Origin: Bacillota bacterium
Lineage (GTDB): Bacteria > Bacillota > Clostridia > Tissierellales > MES13
Reading direction: 5' to 3'
Assembly: GCA_009711785.1 (NCBI GenBank)
Contig: VENA01000037.1
Coordinates: 1 to 53,124 of the forward strand
DNA: 53,124 nucleotides
Positions 26,046 to 34,185 of the stretch are shown here, piece by piece; positions within the stretch are counted from its first letter, which is position 1, and each line of letters opens with the position of its first letter. The notes beneath the pieces were generated by a model. The model was not told the DNA's origin and made no database searches. It saw nothing but the letters and a program-made list of their open reading frames with translations. A program made the position numbers and the translations under genes.

Positions 26046-26480
26046 TTGGTAAAGAAAGTATTGATAATAGGGATTATTTTAATAGTTCTTTTTTTCTCAA
26101 ATGTGGGTTGCACCAGTGTTTCTAATTTAACATATTCGGAGGTAGCAATTGAAAATTTGAATAAAAATGTTGTTAAGTTTATAACAGACCATAAAGGTTC
26201 AAATGGTGTTTACATTTTTAACAATAGTGAAAAGGAAATTTATTTATTTTTAAATAATAAAAATATAAAGCAAGGGGATAAAGCAGCATTTTATGAGGAT
26301 GTAAGGATTGAGGAAAAAGGAGATACAATTGCAATCTCATTCGATGAACATTATACAAGTGATTATAATAACATTGTAGAAAATAAGTTAATTTACAGAA
26401 TAAGAAAAAATAAGGATTTTGAGTACATTAAGGTTTATAAAAATGGGGAAGAAACATATATTGATGTAGTAGGTAGTTAG
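26046..26480 (+). CDS. small lipoprotein, unknown function
   Basis: 144 residues from TTG 26046 (AAGGGGAATAATAAAG). Signal peptide with lipobox NVGCTS at residue 22. The mature part is polar, with EKEIYLFLNNKNIKQGDKAA suggesting a beta-rich fold. No family recognised. Cassette between attC 31 and the shortened attC 32. Confidence 0.78.
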   Translation: MVKKVLIIGIILIVLFFSNVGCTSVSNLTYSEVAIENLNKNVVKFITDHKGSNGVYIFNNSEKEIYLFLNNKNIKQGDKAAFYEDVRIEEKGDTIAISFDEHYTSDYNNIVENKLIYRIRKNKDFEYIKVYKNGEETYIDVVGS

Positions 26481-26534
26481 AATATTTAATAAATAGGATT
26501 GTTGAGGGTAAGATACTACATGTATTATGCCGTT

Positions 26535-26591
26535 TTCTAACATGATATTTGCAGACAATCCAAACGATTGTCGGGAATAAAGACGTTATAT
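26535..26591 (+). other. attC site 32, shortened
   Basis: 57 bp. Left core TTCTAAC, right core GTTATAT; GACAATCCAAACGATTGTC hairpin in place of the usual longer arms. Confidence 0.82.
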
Positions 26592-26707
26592 GAAATACAT
26601 ACCCAATTCGTCCGCCCATCCATGGGCGAGAAGCGATGCGTATCATAATTAATAAGTTGAATTAAGAATAAAAATATATAAATATTTAAATAATAGGAGG
26701 ATTTAAA

Positions 26708-27028
26708 ATGGTAGGAAATTATAAAGTGATAACATTATGTGGGAGTACAAAGTTTAAAGATGAATTTATGGAAGCGCAAAAAAAGCTTACGCTTAAAGGT
26801 AATATTGTGATATCTGTCGGATTATTTGGACATGCGGATGGAGAATTTAATACAATTATAACTGAAGATATAAAAATCATGTTGGATGATATGCATAAAA
26901 GAAAAATTGATATGTGTGATGAGATATTTGTTATCAATAAAGATGGTTATATTGGTAGTAGTACAAAAAGCGAAATAAAATATGCTGAAATAACAGGTAA
27001 GAAAATTAATTATTTAGAAAACAAATAG
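26708..27028 (+). CDS. nucleoside 2-deoxyribosyltransferase-like / DUF4406-type protein
   Basis: 106 residues. The start KVITLCGSTKFKDEFMEAQ matches a Rossmann-like family annotated near nucleoside deoxyribosyltransferases (LCGSTKF loop), followed by GNIVISVGLFGHADG, a helix KIMLDDMHKRKIDMCDEIFVINKDGYIG and STKSEIKYAEITGKKINYL. The GYIGxSTxxEIxYA segment corresponds to the glutamate-bearing part of the fold. AGGAGGATTTAAA precedes ATG. Likely binds a nucleotide; reaction unproven. Confidence 0.82.
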   Translation: MVGNYKVITLCGSTKFKDEFMEAQKKLTLKGNIVISVGLFGHADGEFNTIITEDIKIMLDDMHKRKIDMCDEIFVINKDGYIGSSTKSEIKYAEITGKKINYLENK

Positions 27029-27113
27029 TTAAAGTATTAATAGGAGGTAATACAGGCATGGATTAAAAATATGTCGCCTACGCCATCCATGGCTCCGGCT
27101 GGGTATGTACATC

Positions 27114-27266
27114 ATATAATAAGACATCTGCGCAAGGCTCGGGCTGGGGGAACGCCCTCACACATTGTTTCGCTAACCGAGGCATCACTGCATTAGCCCA
27201 CCCAAAGGGTCCCGGGCATGAACGAGGTTGTAAGCTGAACGAAGTTGCAGATGCTAGACGCTAGAT
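27114..27266 (+). other. attC-like site 33, long GC-rich form with mutated right core
   Basis: 153 bp. Left core ATATAAT, right core GCTAGAT (C for T). Outer arms GACATCTGCGC and GTTGCAGATGC pair. The centre (GGGCTGGGGG, CCCACCC, CCCGGGC) is far richer in GC than anything nearby and can fold into further stems. Size is like the long VCR-type sites of Vibrio. Confidence 0.62.
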
Positions 27267-27364
27267 GAAATTGATACATTTATTCTAGAGCGCTCTTTTG
27301 AGGTCAAAAGAATATATTGATTATTCAGTTTATGAAAGGTAACTATTTTTGTGGGGTGAAATTC

Positions 27365-27901
27365 TTGTTTATAGAAAAAGGAAATATTTTAATTCGAAAT
27401 GCAATATTAAGTGATGCTAAAATTCTATACAAATGGTGGAATGATGGAAAAATAATGTTACATGCTGGGTTTCCTAATGGTTTGGGAATAACTGTTAAAG
27501 AGATAGAAGAAGATTTAAAGAACGATACTGATGAAAAGGGGAGAAGACTAATAATAGAATATGAAGGACAACCTATTGGTGAAATGTCATACAGAAATAA
27601 AGGCTCAAAAACTGTAGAAATAGGTATTAAAATTTGTGATTTCACAAAACAGGAGAGAGGATTAGGAACAATTATTTTGCAAATGTTTATAAGAAGTTTA
27701 TTTGAAGATTACAAATTTGAAAAGGTTATTCTTGATACAAACTTAAACAATAGAAGAGCACAACACGTATATAAAAAAATAGGTTTCAGAAAAGTGAAAA
27801 TTAATTATGATTCGTGGAAAGATCAACTTGGTGAACTTCAGTCTTCGGTAGATTATGAATTACTGAAAGCTGAGTATTTAAACTTTACAAAAGATAAATA
27901 G
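27365..27901 (+). CDS. GNAT family N-acetyltransferase (RimJ/RimL-type)
   Basis: 178 residues from TTG 27365 (GGGGTGAAATTC). ILIRNAILSDAKILYKWWND is the typical RimJ/L N-terminus. EIGIKICDFTKQERGLGTII near residue 93 contains the acetyl-CoA loop ERGLGT. DTNLNNRRAQHVYKKIGFRK near 125 is motif B. Related to the enzymes that acetylate aminoglycosides (AAC(6')-like) or ribosomal proteins; substrate not predictable. The downstream attC is missing except for an ATATAAA fragment near 27943. Confidence 0.88.
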   Translation: MFIEKGNILIRNAILSDAKILYKWWNDGKIMLHAGFPNGLGITVKEIEEDLKNDTDEKGRRLIIEYEGQPIGEMSYRNKGSKTVEIGIKICDFTKQERGLGTIILQMFIRSLFEDYKFEKVILDTNLNNRRAQHVYKKIGFRKVKINYDSWKDQLGELQSSVDYELLKAEYLNFTKDK

Positions 27902-27998
27902 TTCTATGTATGCTTGTATATCTAGATGAATTAACCAACATCATATAAAAAGTAGTTATGCCAATTGTTTAACTATTACAATTAAAGGAGAAACTGAA

Positions 27999-28535
27999 AT
28001 GAAACGAAGAGAGAAGTTAGGAATAATTGCAGAACGTGAAGCAACAAAGTGTTTTCATGGCAAGGTGATGACAGCTGAATCTAATCTACATCCAATAACT
28101 GAATTATATGAACCGTGGTCAGTAGATAGTTTGGATAATGTTTGGTGTGCAGCATTCGTATACTATTGTTGTCTAAAAGCAGGATTCAATCTACCCGTTA
28201 AATATCCAGATGAAAGAGTATCATTTAATTTTGCCGGCTGCGGAGGGTGGTTGGATTGGGCAAGTCTCCCTGAAGTTAATTTCTTTTACAGCAGAGAGGA
28301 TCTTAATTTTACTCCAGAAAGAGGTGACTTAGTAATATATGATTATGTGTTTTGTGATAAAGAGCATGATCATATAGGTATCGTAATTGAGAATTATAAT
28401 AATTCAATCCGTGTGGCAGAAGGTAATATTAATAATGTTTCAGGGGTAATGATAAGAGAGAAGAATAATCATATACGAGGGTATATAAGGATACCAGAAG
28501 AGTATATGTACGTTTCAGAAGATAAATCTAACTAA
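27999..28535 (+). CDS. CHAP-domain cysteine amidohydrolase/peptidase-like protein
   Basis: 178 residues. NVWCAAFVYYCCLKAGFNLP near residue 50 places the catalytic Cys in a WCAAFV box. RGDLVIYDY near 110 and HDHIGIVIENY near 125 give the catalytic His, and AEGNINN follows as the Asn/Glu position. CHAP enzymes cleave peptidoglycan peptide bonds or glutathionylspermidine. No signal peptide is visible, so it acts inside the cell or leaves by lysis. AAAGGAGAAACTGAA precedes ATG. The last ~75 bases are duplicated behind the Nudix gene at 17014. Confidence 0.85.
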   Translation: MKRREKLGIIAEREATKCFHGKVMTAESNLHPITELYEPWSVDSLDNVWCAAFVYYCCLKAGFNLPVKYPDERVSFNFAGCGGWLDWASLPEVNFFYSREDLNFTPERGDLVIYDYVFCDKEHDHIGIVIENYNNSIRVAEGNINNVSGVMIREKNNHIRGYIRIPEEYMYVSEDKSN

Positions 28536-28541
28536 AAGTTG

Positions 28542-28611
28542 TTTACACATCGCATTCTCGCCACCCTACAGAAAACATGCAGGGCTATAGAGAATGCTCG
28601 TACCGTTATAT
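28542..28611 (+). other. attC site 34, left core lost
   Basis: About 70 bp. Right core GTTATAT. Arms GCATTCTCGCCACCCTAC and AGGGCTATAGAGAATGC pair well. The expected left core reads TTTACAC; comparison with site 21 suggests a small deletion there. Confidence 0.75.
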
Positions 28612-28646
28612 GAAAAAGCAACTAAACTTTAAAGGAGGGAAAGGGA

Positions 28647-29285
28647 ATGTTTTATCCTACAAAAACAATGAAAATAACAGAAAATATATATGCTATTAGA
28701 ACCTTTTTTGTTAACTTTTTTGTATATGTCGATGGAGAAGATTATATAGTTATTGATACTGGATTATCAAAATTCTTAGCTAAAAGGGGATTGAAAAAAC
28801 TTGGTATTAATCCAGAAGATATAAGTCATATATTCTTAACTCATACAGATTATGATCATGTTGGAGGAATAAATTTATTTAAAAATGCAGAAGTATATTT
28901 ATCTAAAGACGAAGAACAAATGATAAATGGAACTACTGCTAGAGCATTTAGAATAAAATATAATAGATTAAATAAACCATATAAATTACTTAAAGATAAT
29001 GAAGAAATATATATAGGAAAAATAAAAGTTAAATCAGTCAGTACTCCAGGTCATACACCTGGTTCTATGACTTACATTATTAATGATTCTGTTATATTTT
29101 CTGGAGATACATTAACTTTGAGAAAAAATAAAGTATATCCATTTTATTGGCTGCAAAATATGGATACTAAAAAACAAAAGGAATCGATAATAGATTTTAT
29201 TGAAAATAACGATTGTAATTGGGTATTTACTTCACATACTGGATATTCAGATAATTTTAAAAATGGAGTTAAGAATTTGATTTAG
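28647..29285 (+). CDS. metallo-beta-lactamase fold hydrolase
   Basis: 212 residues. THTDYDHVGGINL near residue 70 is the HxHxDH zinc motif with Thr-His-Thr-Asp-Tyr-Asp-His. VIDTGLSKF precedes it, STPGHTPGSM near 131 supplies a further His, SGDTL near 153 the bridging Asp, and SHTGY near 197 the last His. Complete binuclear MBL site of the glyoxalase II-like group. AAAGGAGGGAAAGGGA precedes ATG. Cytosolic hydrolase of unknown substrate, not a classical secreted beta-lactamase (no signal peptide). Confidence 0.93.
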   Translation: MFYPTKTMKITENIYAIRTFFVNFFVYVDGEDYIVIDTGLSKFLAKRGLKKLGINPEDISHIFLTHTDYDHVGGINLFKNAEVYLSKDEEQMINGTTARAFRIKYNRLNKPYKLLKDNEEIYIGKIKVKSVSTPGHTPGSMTYIINDSVIFSGDTLTLRKNKVYPFYWLQNMDTKKQKESIIDFIENNDCNWVFTSHTGYSDNFKNGVKNLI

Positions 29286-29316
29286 GTTAACTAACTTTGT
29301 TGTATCAATATCCATC

Positions 29317-29488
29317 GTATAACATAGTAATTTCAATAGCTTACGAGAAACATGTAAGATATTAGGACTACTCTATCCACCAAGACTTGAGAGGATAGAT
29401 GAAAAGTGGGACTGATTTATATGAGGATGTTAGTTTTCATTAGAGGTTTAAGTGATGCGGTATGTCGCAAATCTACAGGACGTTAACT
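29317..29488 (+). other. attC site 35, chimeric 172-bp site
   Basis: Left core GTATAAC, right core GTTAACT. Bases 29317-29372 look like almost a whole ordinary attC (AGTAATTTC...GGACTACT) lacking its right core. From about 29377 the sequence matches the central and right part of attC 2 (GAGGATAGATGAAAAGTGGG versus GAGGATAAATGAAAGTGGGG). Two attC types are joined. Confidence 0.78.
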
Positions 29489-29600
29489 GAAAGACTTTAA
29501 TTATAAAATAGCGGCTTGGCATCAATGCCTTACTAAAAAGAAATTATGATTATAAAAATGTTATATAGTATTTTAATGTAGAAATGAGGAAGGTAAATAA

Positions 29601-30152
29601 ATGGATAAAAATTATTACTTGCTAAGTAGTTTTGATGATACTGAAGATTGGGAATGTGATTTTAAATTTATTGAAGATAAAGACTATGAAGGGCTTATTA
29701 AATATCGAAAAAAATGTTTGAAAAGATATCCAAATGATAGTGATACAAAATGGAGATTAGGTGAAGCATTGGTATTAAATCAAGAATATGAAAAAGCATT
29801 GGATTATTTTAAAACAATATACAAGGAAGAATATGACAATATTAATATACAGTATTCTATATTAGATTGTATATATGCATTAGGAAAAGAAGATGATGAT
29901 TTTGAATGGATAGAAAAACCAGAAATTGTAACTAAGAAAGAAGCAGTTGAAAAATGTTATGAATATCTGAAAAATAAAAGGAAAAGACATAGTATTGATG
30001 AATTGTATATAAGCTTAATGATAGACGGTTATTTACCATTTAAAGAAAAAGAGTTAGAAGACTTATTGAAAGAAGATAAAAGGTTTACCATAGAAGAAGG
30101 TAAGCCGATATATGAAGAAACAGTAAAAGTTGTAAAAAATAACGCTTCTTAG
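29601..30152 (+). CDS. TPR-like cassette protein
   Basis: 183 residues. KRYPNDSDTKWRLGEALVLN and QEYEKALDYFKTIYKEEY (about residues 42-80) look like tetratricopeptide helices with the A-x-x-Y/F pattern. The C-terminal part ELEDLLKEDKRFTIEEGKPIY may be a small winged or helical domain. Acidic and soluble. GAGGAAGGTAAATAA precedes ATG. No enzymatic motif; a protein-interaction role is likely. Cassette between attC 35 and 36. Confidence 0.75.
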   Translation: MDKNYYLLSSFDDTEDWECDFKFIEDKDYEGLIKYRKKCLKRYPNDSDTKWRLGEALVLNQEYEKALDYFKTIYKEEYDNINIQYSILDCIYALGKEDDDFEWIEKPEIVTKKEAVEKCYEYLKNKRKRHSIDELYISLMIDGYLPFKEKELEDLLKEDKRFTIEEGKPIYEETVKVVKNNAS

Positions 30153-30180
30153 TTAATGGTTCCGCTAGGTAAAGTCCATC

Positions 30181-30251
30181 AACTTACATGCTATTTGCAG
30201 TCAGTTCACAAAAATATGTGAACCGTCGCAATAATATAAAGAATGTTAGGT
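30181..30251 (+). other. attC site 36
   Basis: 71 bp. Left core AACTTAC (AAC changed to TAC), right core GTTAGGT; arms CAGTTCACA and TGTGAACCG. Confidence 0.85.
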
Positions 30252-30301
30252 GACAGAACTTCTAGTATTTGTAGTAGGTAAAAAGAATGGAGGATGTACA
30301 T

Positions 30302-30814
30302 ATGTTTTTATTACAAATGGCAGGATATCCTGGTAGTGGGAAGTCTACATTATCAAAATAAATTGCTGAAAACATGGATGCTATAGTCATAGATAGAGAT
30401 ATAATAAAGACTTCAATGATTAACTCTCAAGTGTCTAATGATGTGGTAGCTGATGCTTCATATATGGTGGTATATGATTTAGCTGAATTTTTTTAAAATA
30501 TGAAAAAAAGTGTAATCATTGATACTCCATGTTATTATGAAGATTCTTTGAAAAATGGAATTAGGATTGCGGAAAATTCTGGAGCCAATTATAGGTATAT
30601 TGAATGTAGAGTAGAAGACTATTCTATTATTGAAGATAGAATCTATAGTAGAGATAGATTAGTCAGTCAAATTGAGGATACAACAATTAAACGATTTAAA
30701 AATGCTTTAGATAAATCTGTTAAACCTAAAAATGGGAATTACATAGTCATAGATACTAGTTCAGAAAGTAGTTATGATATGAAGGTAATCGAAGAGTATT
30801 TAGAGAAGAAATAA
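30302..30814 (+). pseudogene. P-loop kinase (zeta-toxin/AAA_33-like), two in-frame stops
   Basis: ATG 30302 opens MAGYPGSGKSTLSK (Walker A GYPGSGKST), TAA at 30359-30361, then in the same frame IAENMDAIVIDRDIIKTSM (VIDRD, the Walker-like Asp after strand 2), TAA at 30494-30496, then MKKSVIIDTPCYYEDSL and a C-terminal half ending at 30814. Joined, about 170 residues of a small ATP-dependent kinase-like family (AAA_33). Two nonsense codons mean the gene is dead unless suppressed. The ribosome binding site GGAGG before ATG is intact. Confidence 0.85.
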
Positions 30815-30872
30815 TTATTAGATTAAAATAGAGTGTAATATTGACTCATACTAAGTGTTACATGGTTTCATT

Positions 30873-30912
30873 ACCTAACATAACATTTGAAGACAGTCCA
30901 CTAAAAACGTGA
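30873..30912 (+). other. attC site 37, left half only
   Basis: ACCTAAC, CATTTGAAGACAGTCCAC and the A-run loop, then unrelated DNA. Right arm and right core are gone. Confidence 0.72.
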
Positions 30913-30951
30913 TACAAAATAATTATAATATGGGAATAGGAGAGATGCAAA

Positions 30952-31410
30952 ATGAAAAAACATGTAAAGTCTTTTATGGCTTTAGTTGCTACTAAAGAGT
31001 TAACGATAGGAGAAATATTCAAATTCTCACAAGAAATTTATCCAAAAATGATGGAAGAAATACATACTAATAACCTTGAGGTAACTGATAATATTGTTTT
31101 CGTAAGCTATGGTCGAGATGGAAATATGAATAAGAAATTCAAACATCAAATTTGTATTCCTATAAAACAAGGTACTAATTATTCAGGGGAATTTGAAATT
31201 AAACAAATAGAAGAGTTTGACTGTTTAGCGGATATATTTACAGGAACAATTAATCAAATATTAACTGAAGGTATTAACAAATTATTATCTGACGCTAGCA
31301 AGAGTAAATTAAAACTGTCAAATGAAATGAGAGAAGTATACCACAATTGGCAAAAACCTAGATCAAAGAAGAATGTAGTTGAAATACAATTTGGATTACA
31401 AGAATCCTAA
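30952..31410 (+). CDS. GyrI-like / effector-binding small-molecule-binding domain protein
   Basis: 152 residues. The C-terminal REVYHNWQKPRSKKNVVEIQ strongly resembles the end of GyrI-like (SOUL/AraC effector-binding) domains (REVYxxW...N.VEIQ). The N-terminal MKKHVKSFMALVATKELT also fits the first strand. No DNA-binding domain, so a stand-alone ligand-binding or sequestering protein. GGAGAGATGCAAA precedes ATG. Both flanking attC sites are half sites. Confidence 0.82.
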   Translation: MKKHVKSFMALVATKELTIGEIFKFSQEIYPKMMEEIHTNNLEVTDNIVFVSYGRDGNMNKKFKHQICIPIKQGTNYSGEFEIKQIEEFDCLADIFTGTINQILTEGINKLLSDASKSKLKLSNEMREVYHNWQKPRSKKNVVEIQFGLQES

Positions 31411-31439
31411 GAAATGTAGTTAATAACACTGTTTATATC

Positions 31440-31482
31440 AGATAACATAATATTTAAAGACAGTCCACGAAAAGTATGTGGA
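31440..31482 (+). other. attC site 38, left half only
   Basis: AGATAAC then AATATTTAAAGACAGTCCAC and AAAAGTATGTGGA. The site is broken just after the right inner arm starts; the right core is missing. Confidence 0.72.
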
Positions 31483-31557
31483 TAATCATCAGTTTTTTAA
31501 AATAAGTGATTTGGAAAGGAATTCTGTTTTCTATTTTAGCGCAATATATTACTATAA

Positions 31558-31674
31558 GTTGCAGCTACTATAATTAAAAACAATAGATTCAATTGTACTG
31601 ATGAAGAATTTTTGGATAAGCAATTTGATTGGTTAATGAAATGGGACAATCAATTCAGCAATCTTAAAATATAA
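31558..31674 (+). pseudogene. 3' remnant of an unidentified gene
   Basis: An open frame without start ends in EEFLDKQFDWLMKWDNQFSN and TAA. The composition and its place before an attC (31724) suggest the C-terminal 38 residues of a former cassette gene whose 5' part was lost at the half attC upstream. Family not recognised. Confidence 0.4.
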
Positions 31675-31723
31675 AAATTTATTATTAAATGTATAAAGCT
31701 GGCTTAATGGGGTTGGGAACTTC

Positions 31724-31817
31724 ATAAAACATGGAATTTAAGGTTCTGCTGTCTCTTAACTCAAATTCATTCGGTAATGACGCTCTATGAACTTCTTAAA
31801 TCTCTGGTAGGTTATCT
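31724..31817 (+). other. attC site 39
   Basis: 94 bp. Left core ATAAAAC, right core GTTATCT. Outer arms GGAATTTAAGGTTC and GAACTTCTTAAATCTC pair; the centre is AT-rich. Confidence 0.7.
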
Positions 31818-31852
31818 GAAAGTTTGGTTTATGTTTCTAGGGGGAGTTAATA

Positions 31853-32407
31853 TTGATTATTAAAACAAGAAAATGTAGCATCTTTCTAATAATATGTATG
31901 ATTATTATTACTATAGTAGTTATTCAAAGTAGAATTAAAATAAGAGAAAATCAAAATCATACAACATTTGGATTATTACAAGTAACCAAAGCGTATATGA
32001 AAGATTTTATTGAGATTAATTCAAGTAACCAAAAAATAGAAATTATTGAAGAAAAATTTAATGATATTAATAATATTGTTAGATTGCTAGAGTATAGCTT
32101 AAGAGAATCAAGTTTCACAAACAGAAGTATAGAGAAAGAAGAATTCTACAATTTTATTTTAAAGCTATCATATATTACTAGCACTATAAATGATGCAGAA
32201 AAAATGTTAGAAAACCAAGCGTTACGGGATAATTTAGTTGGTCTATTTAAGTTATTTAGGCAGCAAAAAAATTATGGAATAGGTAATGATGGATTTTTTA
32301 CAATTAATAAAGTAATAGTTCAATATGAAAGACATACATGGGAAGGAATTTTAAACAATTTTATATTGATTGAAGATAAAGTAAATATATTAAAGGCAAA
32401 TATATAA
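31853..32407 (+). CDS. membrane-anchored protein with extracytoplasmic helical domain
   Basis: 184 residues from TTG 31853 (AGGGGGAGTTAATA). A single N-terminal TM (about 9-25) precedes a charged, mostly helical domain, possibly coiled coil. Architecture (short inside tail, one TM, ~150-residue helical domain) is like the leftward gene at 48056-48625, though sequence similarity is slight. No family recognised. Cassette between attC 39 and 40. Confidence 0.75.
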   Translation: MIIKTRKCSIFLIICMIIITIVVIQSRIKIRENQNHTTFGLLQVTKAYMKDFIEINSSNQKIEIIEEKFNDINNIVRLLEYSLRESSFTNRSIEKEEFYNFILKLSYITSTINDAEKMLENQALRDNLVGLFKLFRQQKNYGIGNDGFFTINKVIVQYERHTWEGILNNFILIEDKVNILKANI

Positions 32408-32437
32408 TGTCTTTTATAATATGTAAGTTATACCAGC

Positions 32438-32500
32438 AGATAACATAATATTCTCGTCACTTTACGTGTAGGGCGATAGAAAATGCTGAGACTGTTATAT
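32438..32500 (+). other. attC site 40
   Basis: 63 bp. Left core AGATAAC, right core GTTATAT; arms ATTCTCGTCACTTTAC and GTAGGGCGATAGAAAAT. Confidence 0.82.
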
Positions 32501-32626
32501 AATATAGCTGTTATTACTAGGAATGTGGCTCAGTATGATGATATATAGAAATTAGAAAAAGAGTTGTTTCAGTTATAGGAGAAATATAATGTGACTCATT
32601 ATAAATGTAAATAAATGGGGGATTTA

Positions 32627-33019
32627 ATGAGCTTTATAATATTAATGAGTTATATTCTAGTAATTCAACTAGTTCTAGAGGTTTTTATGGTTTCATTTTT
32701 TATGCTTTATAAATGGAAACAAAGAAGACTTAAAGTTACTATTAAGAATGTATTGTTTAGGTTACTTACACTTTTTGTGTTAAGGTTATTTTTGAGTATA
32801 TTCTTAAATTATTTTGTTATTTCTTCAAATACTTACTTGTGGGGAATAGGATATTATCTCCATATATTAATTATGACACTTGCTGCTTCATTGATATGTT
32901 CAATGGTTGTAACTAATCAAAGTTTATGGATATCTAAGAAAGGAAAAATAATTTTGACTGTAACCTCTAGTATTATTAGCATCTGTTGTCTTTTTATCTT
33001 GCACATATCTATAATGTAG
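32627..33019 (+). CDS. multi-pass membrane protein, four predicted TM segments
   Basis: 130 residues from ATG 32627 (GGGGGATTTA just upstream). TM segments near 4-26, 42-64, 73-95 and 106-128. A basic loop KWKQRRLKVTIKN follows TM1 and is probably cytoplasmic. No conserved catalytic residues stand out. Family not recognised. Cassette between attC 40 and the degenerate attC 41. Confidence 0.75.
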   Translation: MSFIILMSYILVIQLVLEVFMVSFFMLYKWKQRRLKVTIKNVLFRLLTLFVLRLFLSIFLNYFVISSNTYLWGIGYYLHILIMTLAASLICSMVVTNQSLWISKKGKIILTVTSSIISICCLFILHISIM

Positions 33020-33050
33020 AAAATTAGATAAGAGAGTGAGTATTATTGCT

Positions 33051-33132
33051 ACGTAACATGGGCTTTTTAACATGGTAGAGAATGTTGATATAAAAGGAGA
33101 ATATCATGTAAAAAATTCCCATACCGTAGCCT
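33051..33132 (+). other. attC-like site 41, right core degenerate
   Basis: 82 bp. Left core ACGTAAC; arms ATGGGCTTTTTAACATG and CATGTAAAAAATTCCCAT pair well. The right core reads GTAGCCT instead of GTTRRRY. Confidence 0.6.
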
Positions 33133-33279
33133 TGATATATACTAGATTAAAGGAGTTGGTTATTATCAGAAAGAAAATTCTGGCTTGAAAAAATTGTTAT
33201 TTAGAGGTAATTTAACTACTAAACTGGGATTAAAAATTATTTGTTTTGACAGTCTATTAAAAGAAATGAGGTAAAGAAG

Positions 33280-33990
33280 ATGAATTATGAAAATATTAAG
33301 AAAAAATGTGAAGAAAGTAATTATCTTATCAGTATGGTTTCAGTGGAGGAAATAATCAGATTAGGCTATTCAATGGGACTAACAGAAAAAAGTAATGTTC
33401 TTGATTTATGTTGTGGATATGGCGAAGTATTAAAAATCTGGAATGAAGTTTTTGGTATCTATGGAACAGGTGTTGATATTTGTAATGATTTTATTATTAA
33501 AGGTCAAAAACGATTAGAAAAAGCTCAAATTACAAAAGTTAAGTTGATTGAAGATGATGTGACACAATATACCGACAATATAAAATATGATGTTGTTATT
33601 TTAAGTGAAACTTTTGATTCTATTGAGAATACTATTAATTTAGGTGAAAAGTTTTTAAAGTCTAATGGTATGTTGGTTTATTGTAAAACATATTCTAAAG
33701 TTTCTAATCCACCTCAAGAACTAGTAGAGTTTGAGGGGGAACTGCTTACTCTAGATGATCTTAATAGCAGATTTAACAAACTCGGCTACTATATAACGCA
33801 TATGGCAAGTGATTCAGTTTCTGATTGGGAGAGATATATTACATCAGAGGCAAGAAAAAATATAAATAACATAAGGAACAATCCTAATGATATAAAGAGA
33901 AAAGAATGGGCAGACAAATGGTATAAAATGTATTTTAAGTACCGTCGTTTATATGAAGGTCAGGCATTGTTTGGAGTTGAAAAACTATAG
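33280..33990 (+). CDS. class I SAM-dependent methyltransferase
   Basis: 236 residues. VLDLCCGYGEVLKIW near residue 40 is motif I (DLCCGYG), GTGVDICNDFI is motif II (Asp binding ribose), LIEDDVTQY motif III, and KYDVVILSETFDSI motif IV. Fold complete; substrate unknown. GAGGTAAAGAAG precedes ATG. Cytosolic. The region downstream has only a possible attC scar at 34034-34076. Confidence 0.9.
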   Translation: MNYENIKKKCEESNYLISMVSVEEIIRLGYSMGLTEKSNVLDLCCGYGEVLKIWNEVFGIYGTGVDICNDFIIKGQKRLEKAQITKVKLIEDDVTQYTDNIKYDVVILSETFDSIENTINLGEKFLKSNGMLVYCKTYSKVSNPPQELVEFEGELLTLDDLNSRFNKLGYYITHMASDSVSDWERYITSEARKNINNIRNNPNDIKRKEWADKWYKMYFKYRRLYEGQALFGVEKL

Positions 33991-34033
33991 ATTGATTTAT
34001 TTAGATTAGCTTTAAGTTGAGTAATTCAACATT

Positions 34034-34076
34034 ATATAATAGAGCATATTATAATTTGTCAAATATAAAGTTATAC
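34034..34076 (+). other. possible attC scar
   Basis: ATATAAT and GTTATAC 43 bp apart without paired inner arms. The position (after a cassette gene) fits a decayed site, but chance occurrence in AT-rich DNA is possible. Confidence 0.3.
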
Positions 34077-34185
34077 CTAAACATATAAAAACTTAAATTA
34101 TAGGGTTTAAATCATACCAAGGAATTATATACATCTCTATAAAAAATTGTATTATAAGAATTGGTATAAGGGAGGGAAGTTAATA

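Noticed and set aside
27943..27961. Mini attC (ATATAAA ... GTTATGC) between the GNAT and CHAP genes
   Set aside because: Only core-like heptamers 5 bp apart without arms; recorded as a probable deletion scar rather than a site.
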